Source: Rhizophlyctis rosea (taxonomy: Eukaryota; Chytridiomycota; Chytridiomycetes; Rhizophlyctidales; Rhizophlyctidaceae). From it: a DNA stretch of 64,000 nt. Positions within the stretch are counted from its first letter, which is position 1. Each line of letters starts with the position of its first letter. The stretch lies in NCBI GenBank assembly GCA_027596075.1, contig JADGJC010000007.1, positions 62,001 through 126,000 on the forward strand, in the 5' to 3' direction. Below, in pieces: positions 1 through 11,697 of this stretch. The notes beneath the pieces were generated by a model. The model had not been told where the DNA came from. It was given only the letters and a program-made list of their open reading frames with translations, and ran no database searches. The translations under genes and the position numbers were made by a program.

Positions 1-162
1 AATGGCAAGGGGAGGTCTGTTGTGTTGGCTTTCAAGCCCGAGATGCCGCCGGCGGTAGCTCCCCCGCGGACTTGGGACCACCGGTGTATTGGTGAGGGCC
101 GAGAGGCACGGCTTCGCGTTGCTCGGAGGAGGACAGGGAGGGACATTATGTCTCAGAGATGA
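1..162 (+). CDS. Possible C-terminal end of a gene entering from the left
   Basis: Frame 1 is open from the first base to a TGA at 160-162 (53 codons, no ATG needed). The product is basic and proline-rich, with a GKGRSVVLAFKPEMPP start and an Arg-rich end. Nothing recognisable is encoded. It could equally be chance in a GC-rich stretch or the tail of an exon beyond the window edge. It converges with the minus-strand gene that ends at 533. Confidence 0.25.
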   Translation, partial: NGKGRSVVLAFKPEMPPAVAPPRTWDHRCIGEGREARLRVARRRTGRDIMSQR

Positions 163-532
163 GGATTCAATATGGGATGAGGTGGTTCATTTCAGTGGAT
201 GGAGTTCAGGCAAGAGCCGCGAGATGAGAGCCGGCACATGTTGTCTGACGACATGCGTCATTTGGCCCGGCTACGCCACACATTTCACGAGGGTCCTCTC
301 TGAGAGTGTTGTGAGTTTGTGACTCTGAGATAAAGGTCACGGTTGGCTGAAACAATTATGTTCGAGCCATTGATTCGAAGAAAAACTGACATCCCAAGTG
401 CACCCATACAGTACGCACATGTAACATTGCGTTGAGAGACTTTGCATTGCTATCTATGCTATGCGTAACCAACTAGTCAAGGTTAATGTGATTTCCTACC
501 CTATAGGATCTATGTGCATTCCAAAAAGGCTT
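163..532. other. Intergenic, convergent 3' region
   Basis: No convincing coding signal. The region lies between the possible left-edge gene and the 3' end of the minus-strand gene at 533, so it should hold 3' UTR and polyadenylation signals. I see no repeat or RNA gene. Confidence 0.4.
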
Positions 533-2120
533 CTAATAGCCCGCATAACCTCTATACCTCGCTCTCGTGCCATCTCTGTCCCTACTCAGTCCGCTACCTA
601 GACTTCCTAAATTGGATCCTATCCCAGAATTCAAAACAGAAGATGCCCCATATCCCGAATACAAAGAATACAGTGAAGACGGACTGAACAAGTCATCGCC
701 AAAGTTACCAGTGCTTGGGAATCGTGGAGGTCGCTCCGGCGGTACTGGCGAGCCTGAAGGGTCAGTTCCGGCGGTGGATGAGGCAGGGGTGGTGAGGCCG
801 CTGGACTGAGACGTAGGTTGTTGTGCAGGGGGAGGAACAGCAGGACTAGCCTCCAGCTGTATCGAGGGCGAAGATGCAACAGGAGACGAAACAACAACAT
901 CCTCCCCCTCAGGTTCCAACTCCCCATCCGCCAACACCTCCGGCGGAACCGCCCAAGGCTCCCAAGCCGGCGTATGATTCAAGTTCGAATCCGACCTTAC
1001 AACATACGGATCCTTCACCCTAACAGCCGCCAAGCTCGCCCCCATAATATCCCTATCACTAGCATCGGGATGTGCATAAACCTTCGCAATATGCACCGTA
1101 ATGGACCACTTCAACCCCGCCACAACAGCTACATCGGAGTTCTTATCTTTCTCTACCATTGCAAATTCCATATCCGACCGCCACTTCACTACCCCATCCG
1201 CCCCGATTGGAACCGCCACATCATACGGCATAGTCGCATGTTTCGCAACACCCTCCATCTCATCTACAAACACCGACCCGGGTTTCGTATCAATCACAAA
1301 CGAATACAAGTTCCACCCAGGTACAGGGGGGATCCCTTCCGCGGGTGTAGCCCAGGCGATCTGTTTTGATGCTCCACCGGTTAGGGAATAAGCAATAGGG
1401 ATCTTTTTCCGACGCATGCCTGTTCCGGTTTTACGGATGCGGACGAGGCCTTGGAGCGCACCGCTGGATAAAACTTTCATTTCTTCGACGGCCATGTTTG
1501 CGCCTGTTGTGAGGTCTGTTGAGTTCCAGCCGTCGGACGAGCCTTTGGTTGTGTCGTCAATGGGGATGGGGCAGGGGAAGCGGGTGAATATGGCGACGAA
1601 ATGTTGGGTGCGTTCTGGTCGTTCGGAGGGGCGGCCATGGACGATAAGTCGAAGTAGTACGTCTGTATATATAATATGTCAATAAACCAAACTGGGAAGC
1701 CGAGACCGCCAAGAAAACAATAATCATCTCAAATTAATCCATACCATCCGGAGAATACTGAATAATCTTCGGCTTATCCAAGCTCAATTTCACTGATGGG
1801 GAGGACGGCCTTCTGCCAACGGTGTTTCTAGGTGAACTGCACAGTATGGATTTGGGAGACCTCGGCGCCGTCGCATTGACAATGTTCCCCAGTGATCCCC
1901 CAGTCGGCGCCGTCTCACTATCGGAACCACTGGCCGAATCGCAAGAGTTGTAGGATTGGCGTCGTGGTGTGGACACTAGCGAAACTAGGAGTTCCGACAT
2001 TTGCTCGGTTGTCCGTGGCTGGCGGGTTGGAGCGTTTGACGTCGCTGCGATGCTATGTGCTATGCCGTTGCTGATGGAATTACTATGAGGCAATGGAGGA
2101 AATATTGCATCAAAAGACAA
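533..2120 (-). CDS. Orphan protein with CBM21-like beta-sandwich (possible PP1 regulatory subunit)
   Basis: Two exons, 2120-1745 and 1662-533. The intron GTATGG...TATACAG joins in phase 1 and gives 501 aa. Residues 1-120 are Ser/Pro-rich and disordered. Roughly 120-300 form a beta-rich domain starting QYSPDDVLLRLIV, with LQGLVRIRK, KKIPIAYSLTGG and DMEFAMV. The order and spacing recall CBM21 glycogen-binding domains of Gac1/PPP1R3 phosphatase-targeting subunits. The tail is Pro/Ser-rich and ends in a Tyr/Gly/Ser segment. The canonical RVxF docking motif before the domain is not clear, so the PP1 role is only a suggestion. The gene structure is much firmer than the function. It is convergent with whatever lies to the left. 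Confidence 0.6.
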
Positions 2121-2950
2121 ATAAGTTCAAGAGAATATCCTGGCGTGTTTTACCTATGAATGAGAACCTCCTATGGGACAGAAATGAGGTGCATAAACTT
2201 CGTATGACGACGTTTCGAGGAAAGCCTCGTGGAGTTCTGGACCCCAGCATCTTGGTATCCCACTCGATCAAGGATTGGATCCCCTGTGCTTATATTCAGT
2301 TGATGTGGCTGATGGGAGTGGATCACCTGGGTGCCGCTGAGGGCTCTGATTTTGCATACGGATGGGTTCGGTATTCTCCTTCTATGGCCATGGATCAATC
2401 GGATGTTCATAAAGATGGTGTTTCCCCCCCACGTCACTATATGCGGACAACGAGGGATCTGCAGTGAGTAGTGGCTTATGCTTATGATCTACAACGATAT
2501 CTGGTAGATTTGTATATGGTTTTGTTCCAATGGCAAGTGAGCTCTAAGAATTGGTTTGTCTGTATGTAACTTGTGATAGTCTGGAGCCGACTATGTGCCC
2601 CTGCGTGCCTTGAAACGGTCGGCTACCATCTAAAAATCGTAAATGTAGCATCAGTATGAAGCTTCATATGCTTTGCTAACAGCACTGTGTTTGCTCGGCT
2701 GACCAAACAGTCGAAAGTTTGAAACCTGAAAAACGTGTTAGGGTTATTTTGTTGACCACTTTGACCGTTGCACAGCATGCTGCCCTTTCAAATATTTTGC
2801 ATCTCCAAAACAGGTGCAGGCCGGGCCTCACCTTCGGTAGACCGACGCGCGGGTCCATATCGGAACTGCCAGGGTTCGTGTGGCCAAACTTGACTGGTTG
2901 GGAGAATGCATTTTCCTTGGCACGCGGAACTTGCAAGGGGCTGCACACTT

Positions 2951-2986
2951 TGACGCGTCACAACTTTCGACCACACTGACGCGTCA
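2951..2986. promoter_or_regulatory. Paired palindromic ACGCGT (MCB-like) elements
   Basis: TGACGCGTCA, a perfect 10-bp palindrome, occurs at 2951-2960 and again at 2977-2986. A third ACGCGT core lies at 3153-3158. ACGCGT is the MluI cell-cycle box bound by MBF (Mbp1/Swi6) in fungi. The flanking TGA...TCA also resembles bZIP half-sites. Position, 220-250 bp before the FAS1 start codon, fits an upstream activating site. Binding is inference. Confidence 0.45.
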
Positions 2987-3123
2987 TCAGATCCCATTCA
3001 ACCCTTGCACTTGGGTGTTGCGCCATGGGGTCCTTGTTTGTGCATCTTCCCTCGCCGGATTGCCACGACGGAGAGTTTTCCCGCTTCCTTGGCCACATCC
3101 TGCAATTGTCAAGTTGGCATCAA

Positions 3124-3130
3124 TATAAAT
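3124..3130 (+). promoter_or_regulatory. TATA box of the FAS1 gene
   Basis: TATAAAT begins 80 bp before the ATG at 3204, a plausible distance for a fungal core promoter with a short 5' UTR. Confidence 0.5.
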
Positions 3131-3203
3131 ACTGACCGTTCTGTGGAAAGGAACGCGTTGATCTCTTTCATCCCTGCTGGTCTGCCAAAAAGACACCATA
3201 AAA

Positions 3204-4741
3204 ATGCGCTTCATTCAACTCGCAACAGCACTATGCCTCGTCTCCTCCACCCTAGGTGCAGTCATCCCCCGTGACCACTCCCTAGGACCCCTCATCACCT
3301 CCATCAAGGACGCTGCCGCCGCGTTCCTATTCGACGACAACGAAGGAGACCACCCCAAACACCCTCACCACCCAAAAAAACCTCACCACCCTCCTCACGA
3401 CGAGAAGCCCGGCGACGGTGATTCAGCCAAGACGATCTTACAAGTCATCAGCGAAGACAAGGCCTTCCACAAATTGTATAAATTGATCTCTGAGCGCGAG
3501 ACGCTTGTGACTGCCTTGAATTCTTCTGATGCGGATGTGACGTTGTTTGCGCCGGTTGATTCGGCGTTTTGGCTTCCGCCTCATCATCCGAAGGTTCCTC
3601 CGGAGCTTATTACCAAGGTATTGCAGTTTGTGCCCTTCCAAGAATGTCTTGCCTGAAACGTGGCTGACACCTCCCCAGGGTCTGCTATACCACATCGCAG
3701 ACAAAACCCACCTCGTGGAAGATCTCAAGGACGGCGAACTAATCGACACCGGCCTTACCTTGGGCTCTCTCGGCGACCGTCCTCAGAAAATCCGCGTATT
3801 CGAACACAACCGTTAGTATCATCCCCCTCCCCCCCCTCAAATGACACTTAACTCCAACCACCCCAACAGAACACGTCGCCCTAAACTTCCGCAGCAAAAT
3901 CATCAAAGACGACATCAAAGCCTCCAACGGCATCATTCAAGCGATCAACCATGTCCTTATCCCGCCCCCCAACGTCCTCAAGGTTGTTGCCCACTTCCCG
4001 AAAGTGTTTGGGTTGTTGGCGTTGGCTGTTAAGAGGGCGGGACTTGGGGATGAGCTTGAGGAGGCGAAGGCTATTACGTTGTTTGCGCCTACTAATCGTG
4101 CGTTCAAGAAGGTATGTTGTGCAGGGTTTTCTTATGCATCTTTACAGTATGTTGTATGAACTTTGTGTAACGCGATGATATCCCACAGCTTGGCTTGAAG
4201 AAGCTCAAGTACCTATTCAGTCACAAGGGGAAGGCGGAGCTCAAGAAGGTGAGCACGTCAGAATCCATAACGTGCATCAGTCATGTACCTAACCCTGACA
4301 TAAAATCAAATAGATCTTGTCCTACCACGTTAGCACCGATCTCGTCTACGGCACTGCAATCCTGGAAGCCAAGGAAAAGACCCTCCCCACCGTCGAAGGT
4401 CACAACCTTGACGTCAAGGTGAAGAAGGCAGACCCTGAGCACGGACACAAGCACCCTGTTGTAAGTTTCCTTCCTTTACATACTTTACATAGTGTTCAAC
4501 ATTCCACCTAGTTCTAACAATGACACCACTGCCCCACCAGATCGAAATCAACGGCGAAGCCCACGTCATCGTCCACGATGGTATTGCCGGCAACGGTGTC
4601 ATTCATGCCATTGATAAGGTGCTTGTTCCTAAGAAGGATGACAAGGACGACGAAGAGGATGAGGATGAGGAAGATGATTTTCAGACGGTGCTGGACATCT
4701 TGTTTGAGGAGGAGGATGATGAAGCTGGGTTTGCTTTCTGA
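3204..4741 (+). CDS. Secreted fasciclin (FAS1) domain protein, two FAS1 domains
   Basis: Six exons (3204-3617, 3679-3811, 3870-4111, 4189-4248, 4314-4460, 4541-4741) join in consistent phase to 398 aa. The first 19 or so residues (MRFIQLATALCLVSSTLGA) are a clear signal peptide. A His/Pro/Lys-rich linker follows at about 50-70. FAS1 domain 1 spans about 80-230 (VTLFAPVDSAF ... KVLQ-type H1 box, and the GLLYHIADKTHLVEDL region). FAS1 domain 2 spans about 235-375 (ITLFAPTNRAF, LSYHVSTDLVY, NGVIHAIDKVLVP). The tail is Asp/Glu-rich and no GPI signal is evident. FAS1 proteins mediate cell adhesion and wall or matrix association, so this is probably extracellular. It is transcribed away from the gene at 533-2120. 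Confidence 0.92.
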
Positions 4742-5278
4742 AAAGGAGGGGAATGTCGAGGTGTTTGGAATGATGTGATGTGAAGTGCTGTGTTGTAGTA
4801 GTTCCAGTGTTGAATATATGCTGTCATCGAGTTGTCTCAGTGAGAATTGGTGCATTGAATTGTTGTGGTATTTGGAAGGTGTGATTTTGGCTATCAATGA
4901 GGAGCAATGGCACTGCATCCGGAAATTTCGAAGGTGTTCACCTTCTGCAGCATTGTCCCAGGACCCTTGCATACATGACAAGCCGTTGAGCCCGCTTTGC
5001 TAGTTGTGTGTTTCACCAAGCCATATCCTCCAGCCGTCCCCCATAGACGCACAAACAGTATCAGCTGGCCTCCTTCCAACGGGAGATTCATTCGGTGATT
5101 GGCACCTCAGTGATTAGCTATAATTTCTCTATGGCACACAAAAACACATAATACAAACATGATACAAAAAGAAGCGAACCTTGCACTCCCAAAAACACAG
5201 AGCTCCGCCTTCTAGAATACGCATATCTCCATTCCAAAATTGACAATACCCTAGCACTCCACACCCTTCTAATCAAAT
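4742..5278. other. Convergent intergenic region
   Basis: Tail-to-tail gap between the FAS1 gene and the YBL028C-like gene. It becomes AT-richer toward 5100-5280, fitting 3' UTRs and poly(A) sites. No gene or repeat was seen. Confidence 0.5.
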
Positions 5279-5736
5279 TTATCTACTCTTCAAACTCTTC
5301 TTAACCTTCCCACTCGAAACCCTCTTCAAACTCTTCGCCCGCGCCTTTTGGCGCTTCTTAAACGCATTCCGCGTCATCATAAACTTCTCTTTCTCTATCT
5401 TTGTCATGGGTTTAGCGTCGACGTCCATTCCTTCCTGAGCCGGTTGTTGTTCTGGTTGGGTGTCAACATCTGCTGGTGCGCGGCCTCGGGAGTCTTCTGC
5501 GGGAATTGTGTCGGTTGGTGCGGAGGTGGAGGATTTTGAGTGTTCTACGTAGGGTTGGGGTTCGGCTTGTTTTTGGGCTAGGCGTTGGAGGCGGGCTTCT
5601 TCGACTGGGCCGAAGACCTATGGGTGGAAAGTTTAGTCTTTTTGCGATAGGTTTTCGCCGTTTAACCCATACATACCTCTTGTCTCCGGATGGTACGGAA
5701 GTGACGCTTGGTCTTTGAGCGCAAACCTTTGGCCAT
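5279..5736 (-). CDS. YBL028C/LLPH-type nucleolar protein (DUF2423)
   Basis: Two exons, 5736-5677 and 5617-5279, with intron GTATGT...CATAG, giving 132 aa. The N-terminus MAKGLRSKTKRHFRTIRR matches the MAKSLRSK-type start of the DUF2423 family (yeast YBL028C, animal LLP homolog). The middle is acidic, with Gln and Pro. The C-terminus is very basic (KKRQKARAKSLKR and KKSLKSR). The family is small, nucleolar and associated with large-subunit ribosome biogenesis. It is head-to-head with the DGAT2 gene (start codons 282 bp apart), so the two may share a promoter. Confidence 0.85.
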
Positions 5737-6018
5737 TGTCGGTTAACTTTATATGTAAGGGTATGTAAGTCGTTGATGAGAAGCTATTATTGAGCTGTGG
5801 TGTGAAGAACAACAAAATCAGGTCCTTTCCCACAAAAACAATTCGAAGATGGCGGTGGCATTGCACCAGCCACATCAAATTTACCAATGGCTTGCTTATT
5901 GTGGCGGCAGTCACATCCAGCCACGGCGCAGCAGTCGCGTCATTGCCTTCCGTCCTTTCCCGCCCTGCCCATCACCACCACGCTTCCACCATCCCACCTT
6001 TCCCATCCCACAACAGCG

Positions 6019-7329
6019 ATGCCCCTAGAATTCGCTCCAATAAACGTCCCCCTCCCCCGCCGCCAACAAACCCTCTCAATACTCCTGTGGGTATGCCTAA
6101 TCCCCACCTGTCTCTCCCTCTTCCTCTTCTGCCTCCTCAAACCGCCTCTAACCTACCTCGCCCTCCCCTACCTGATCTGGCTCTTCATCGACAAAGCTCC
6201 CGAACGCGGCGGACGCGAGTCACTGTGGGTCAAGCGATGGCGGTTTTGGGATTGGATGAAGGAATTTTTTCCGGTGCATTTAGTTAAGACGGTGGAGTTG
6301 GATAAGGGAAGGAATTATATCTTTGGGTACCATCCTCATGGTAAGGTGTGCAAGTCCTGGCGTTTCGTGTTCTGGTCAAGAAGTTGATATTAAGGGCATG
6401 AAATGAACTTTGATTGGTCGATTGACGCGTGATTTTCATGACATAGGCATCATAGCACTCGGCGCATGGATCAACTTTGCAACCGACGCGACACGATTCT
6501 CCGAAAAGTTCATCGGAGTCAGACCTCACCTAATGACGCTAGACGCAAACTTCCGAATACCATTCCAACGAGACCTTCTTTTATGTAAGATCCCAAACCC
6601 CCTCTTGCCGCTTCTATGACAACACACTGACCCTCACACCACCCTTCATCAGCCCTAGGCCTATGCTCCGTCTCCCGCAAATCTTGCGACCACATCCTCT
6701 CTAGCGGCCCCGGCCAATCCTGCCTAATAGTCGTAGGCGGCGCCTCAGAAGCCCTTCTAGCCCACCCCTACACAGCAAACCTAATCGTCAAAAAACGCTA
6801 CGGCTTCGTCAAACTCGCCCTCCGCCACGGAGCAAGTCTAGTACCCGTATTCTCCTTTGGAGAAAATGGTATAGTGACACATTGCAGCGATTGCAGCTGA
6901 TCCATACGCTGAAACAACTGCAAAATAGACATATGGGACCAAGTCCATAACCCGCCAGGCTCAACCCTCCGCACAATACAGGAATGGTTCCAACGCAACG
7001 CCACATTTTCTCCTCCCCTCTTTTTCGGCCGCGGGATCTTCACTTACAACTGGGGCCTGCTGCCATATCGGAGACCTATACATACTGTTGGTGAGTGTTT
7101 GAAACTCTGTGCAACGACATCCTTTACCTTCAACCAGTATCACGCCCATATGCCATAACCCCTATTGCAAGTTGGCAGACCCATCGATTGTCCGAAAGTA
7201 GATGAACCTAGCAGAGAGTTGGTGGCAGAGTATCACAAGAAGTATATGGATGCATTGACGGAGTTGTTTGATTCGCATAAGGAGAAGTATGGACCTAAGG
7301 TAGCGGGAGGCTTACAGTTTGTAGATTGA
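6019..7329 (+). CDS. Diacylglycerol O-acyltransferase, DGAT2 family
   Basis: Five exons (6019-6340, 6447-6584, 6653-6868, 6929-7090, 7172-7329) give 331 aa. The start MPLEFAPINV was chosen because a hydrophobic hairpin follows directly, as in DGAT2 enzymes; an in-frame upstream ATG at 5887 exists. Two membrane segments lie near 20-60. The family signature FGYHPHG (active-site HPHG) comes next. VVGGASEALLAHPYT, GFVKLALRHGASLVPV and FSFGEN follow in standard order, then the C-terminal LVAEYHKKYMDALTELF block. The enzyme acylates diacylglycerol with acyl-CoA to make triacylglycerol at the ER and lipid droplets. Related mono- or wax-ester acyltransferases share the same motifs. Confidence 0.93.
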
Positions 7330-7645
7330 TTATGTAAATAGATAAGTGGTGCGAGATGAAAGGGAATTTTTTTGGCTTAGTTCTTGTAAATAGTTTCGAG
7401 GATATATGTTCATTGGCTCATCTTATATCCACCAACTGTCCTGCCTCAAAACTTCGACCGTGATGTTCGACCTAAATGGGTCCTGCCGACTGTACATATT
7501 TACAAATGTGGAAAGAAACCAAACACAAACAAATTGAATGCCAAATACAAATCAATAAACACATGGTAGAAATATGTGAAAACAGAATGCTTTGCCCCCC
7601 CGCACTCATCCAAACCGCACGAAAGCAAAAAACCACCCCAAATCA

Positions 7646-10600
7646 TCATGCCTTCCCCTTGCCCTTCTTCAACGCCGCATACCGCTCCGCCCATTCCTCC
7701 ATAAGCTTCAATATCTCCGCCCGCTTCCTCCCAACATCCGTCTTATCGAACCACGAGCTCTCCTCTGTTCGTTTCCTCTGTAAACATAAGATGTATGACG
7801 AGTTACGATTCACTCCAAACAAAAGAAAGAAGATAAGGAAACTTACAAAAATAAGCTGCAAATACTTCTCCGGATCCTGCAAGAAAATCTCCACATAATG
7901 AAGCAAGAACACGCCGCAATCGCACCAGTTGTCTTGTGTGGGAGGCTGACGAGAAGGAAAATAAAGAAGAAGAAATCAACAAGTCAGACACCATCCCCCA
8001 CGCCATGCGTTGCTTTTCCCCTTCCGTTTGTAGTCCTTACCTCTGCAGATTTATACTTGATTGCTTTTGACGGGTTTTCTATTTTGACACCTTTCTTCGC
8101 TTCAGCTTCGCGCACGAGGTAACTGCAGTGAGGGTGACATCAGTTCCCTTATTTGGGGATTCCGAGAAGGAAAGCTCATACGACCGCGAACCACCATTGA
8201 ACAAGAAAGGGAAACTTCACGCACTAAAATGGAAAAGTCATCAAATACTCACTTTCGAATCTTCTGCGCAGTATGACTATGTTTGCCTCCCAGCGAATCA
8301 AACATAATGATATGACACCTATACACATGCCACAAAATCAAACAGGCGATATCAGTCAACACTAATATCAGGACCGCAGCGCCAAATGGCGAAAGTACTC
8401 CACCTCTTTAGAGCCTCCGCAATCTCCTCCTCCTCCTTCTTCAAATCCTCTGCCGTCATAGGCTTCTTAGCAAACTTCCGCGCTCTCGGCTGCGGCGCTG
8501 GCGGCGTCGGGTCCGAGACCTCAATTACCAACCCTTGCCCCTGCTTCGCAGCCTGCCTACTCGACCGCCTCGGACTAGGTGTCGTGAGCGCCGCTTTCAC
8601 TGCCGCTTTCGTCGCGTCCTCCCCATTGTCATCAACAATAACAACCGATGGAACTCGCTCCACATGTCTCAACTTCGCCTCTGGAGCTTCCAATACTGAT
8701 GCCCCACCCTTGGCTGCCTTCCGTTGCGCGACGCCCCCCGGATGATCCTCAAAGCCCCAAACATCCTCACTAACTACATCCACATCCACATCCTCACCAA
8801 CCTCATCAACATCCATTGGGTCGTCCAGCGAGCTATCCTCATTCAAAACAATGGGATGTTCCTCATCTTTTCCAACCCCCTCTCGCCCCTTCCCCTCCTC
8901 CACCGCCCTCGACTGGAACGGATTCGGATCATCAAACATATTTAACTCATCACGCTCCGCCACCCTATGACTATTCAGAACCCCATTGTAGCCCGAAAAC
9001 TCCAATTCCGGTGATGCACGCGCGGTCGTTTCTCCGCTTGTCTCCTCCGGAGTGCTCGGATCGGATACGTTCGCTGCGGCGGGTTCATCCGTAAGTTCGT
9101 TTTCCTCGTCCTCCTCCTCCTTCAGCAGTGCTCCCGGATTGTAAATGAGCGCTAAATACCAATGGTAACTGGAAGACCGTACGATTAGGAAATATGACGA
9201 CCAGAGACTAAATCTGGCCGACCACATACTGTTCATTTATTGGTATGAAGATATACTTCATGCTGAAGATATCTATCCGCTTCGTCCACTTCTGAACCCG
9301 TTGATACGCAGCATCCGCATCATACCTGAAAGGATAACAAAGTCCGAATCAATATTGGCACCCCTTTGACAAATTCACAAAACGAATACTCACTTCCCGC
9401 TTTCTTTACGCGCCAATTGCTCATAAAAGAAGGAATTGAAGAAATGCGTTTCTTGTACCCGCTGAGGATGTGATCGCGGAATCAATTCGTTCATGAGGAA
9501 TCTGAGGATTATGAGGTGAGCGTAATTTCAAACAAAGTTGCCGAAGAGCAAATAGCTTACTTGATATAAAACTCAATGACAGTATCATTGAGGAACTCGC
9601 CATCATTCAGACGCAAAAAGTCGTCAGGGTTGATTGCCACGCTGTTCTTGCCGTCAATGGGGAATACGAAACCGCTACAGGAAACAGACGGTCAACTTGA
9701 TCTCTACGTTGCGAACATAAACAGAACCCCATCATACCGTCGGCGTGCGGCAGCGGCAGCATTACTAGCTTGGATCTCACTCTCCTGCCTGGCAGCTTTC
9801 ATGGCCGGATCGCACTCACTCCGAACTCCTATCACCTCTGCGACCCTTTCCTCGCTCCTACAAATCAAAAATCAGTCTTCCCAATCCTAAACGCTCATCA
9901 AACGCGAGTTCAGTACACACATCACTCGAGTAGGTTTTCCGCATCTTTCTCTCATACTGAACTGAAAGTTGTGGAGCCTTTCCCCATCAAGAGCGAAGCC
10001 AAGGAACGTGTTCTCTCCATTTATCGAATTGACTATGACCGGAGATAATCCGCCGTCGCCAGACACATGATACTACATCAAAAAGCTGAGGATATGATCC
10101 TGGTAGATTCTGCAAATCTATCGGCAGGCCCTCACCTCAATATCCTTAATGTCATCCAATGGACACCTCCCCATTGGCCCACCATCCCCCGCAATCTGCA
10201 AGTTGTTCTCAACAACTCTCATGCTCGCTGATCCCGCAAGCCATCTCGATAGTCCGCTTTCCATGAGACCAATAACGCCATCAAGGCGTAAGGTGGGGAC
10301 AGTTCCCGCTGGTATTGTGGGCGGTTTCGGTGGTACGGCAGTCGTGCCGGTGTGTCGCTGCGAAATCTGTCAATAGTCGAAGCGAGTGTCAAAAATTGAC
10401 GTCCTGCAGACGGATCATACGTACGCTGCCTCGATAACGCGGCTTCTTTACCCCAATCTCTTTCGGCGTAATTTCTCCATCCTGCCATATAGCCCTCGTC
10501 AACGCGTGATCGAAACAAAAAAAAACTTCCATGTATACATACTGGTCCTTTCATCCGTTCTACACGCTTCAAACCAGTTCCATTCACTAGCGGGGCTACC

Positions 10601-11697
10601 ATCTCCACATCAGGTCTTCCTCGGCGAGTCGGTGGGCGATTCTGAGGCGGATCTTCAACATTCGAAGTCGACTGCCCAGTACGTGCAACACGCTCATCGT
10701 GAGCTCTGATAGCACGGGACGCGTAGATTTCATCGCTATCATGGGATTTGACAGCATTCGGGAGTTGAGGAGCGACAGTTTCGTATGCCGAATCATTGTC
10801 GTCTAACATGAGATAAGTCATATACAATTTGCACCCAATGACCAGCCCAATTAGACATACCTAACAAATCAATGGTGTTATCATCGTCGTCGAATGGTGC
10901 CATTCGTTTGCTTGGGACGGTGGTCGGCCGCTGCGCTGTTGTCCGTGGCAAGGTCTGACCCCCGCTCCCAGATGTCCGGGCCGCAACGGGGTGTGACGGC
11001 GTACAATGCAACATCTCCTTCATTGTACGATTAGATGAAGGAAAGCATCATCTGATGCATGCACTACGTACTTTTTTGTTCTGTCGTCGCGCTAGCAATT
11101 GATTTACGTTGGTGGGGAATTGAACACCACTCCGTATGCCTAATTCGCAGTTAGCTGCTCTAATCTCCGCACAAGAATGAACACAACAACAACACCTTTC
11201 TCGGCATCCTTCCGCGCAGCATCGCTATAGCCGTGACCTCTCTTTTGATCAAGGGTGTTTGTAGGCGTGTGGGGCGACTTCGTGGAAGATGATTTAGATG
11301 AAGTCGAAGCCGTCTGCGTTGGACGCAAACTATTGCCGGGATCCCTTGCTATAAAGTATTCTTTTAGGCCTCCATGTCTTATGCATGTCTTATGCACAAT
11401 AAGCAAGATGACATACTTGGGATCGCAATAGGATTGCCTATTCGCCTATGGAATGTTTAGCACACTATCGTACAAAACAGGAGGCAGCAATACGTACTTG
11501 GTGGGGGGCGGGGGCGGACGGAAAGGGGTTAATGACTGTCGAAAAAGGGAGTCAATTCACTTGACCTTGACAAGGGGATAGTGATATAACCCCACCTGCG
11601 AGCCCTTGTGCCGTTTTTCGTCACTCATGATACTAGATCCGTTGGCACTTCCAGGCCCGATGGGCATTTTATCCTCTGCCGAACGTCCGGGAAACAT
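7646..11697 (-). CDS. ULP2: SUMO-specific protease, Ulp2/SENP6-7 type
   Basis: About 14 exons on the minus strand, last exon 7777-7646. The 5' exons (about 11697-10000) encode disordered Ser/Pro/Asp-rich sequence. A small PH-like or beta region follows (about 10000-9750, NGENTFLGFALDGERL). The C48 protease core then begins with FVFPIDGKNSVAINPDDFLRL and LNDTVIEFYIK near 9600. The catalytic residues are all present: His in YHWYLALIYNPG (near 9165), Asp in MFDSLGGKH (near 8300), and Gln/Cys in TQDNWCDCGVFLLHYVE (near 7920). A roughly 220-residue acidic insert (about 9140-8410) splits the core between the His and Asp strands, as in SENP6/7 and Ulp2. These enzymes remove or edit poly-SUMO chains in the nucleus. 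The exact start and the first splice junctions near 11400 are uncertain; an in-frame upstream extension reaches 11808. Confidence 0.85.

Larger units (their letters stand above)
2121..3203. other. Divergent intergenic region upstream of two genes
   Basis: About 1.1 kb separates two divergent genes. Short ORFs here lack splice support or familiar content. The half nearest the FAS1 gene carries ACGCGT elements and a TATA box (listed separately). Confidence 0.5.

Noticed and set aside
818..1391. Two overlapping plus-strand ORFs (183 and 96 codons) opposite the CBM21-like gene
   Set aside because: The minus-strand two-exon model joins in phase and has domain-like sequence; the plus-strand ORFs have skewed His/Arg composition and no splice logic.
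2093..2467. 124-codon plus-strand ORF next to the CBM21-like gene start
   Set aside because: Overlaps the 5' end of the minus-strand gene and has no family or splice support.
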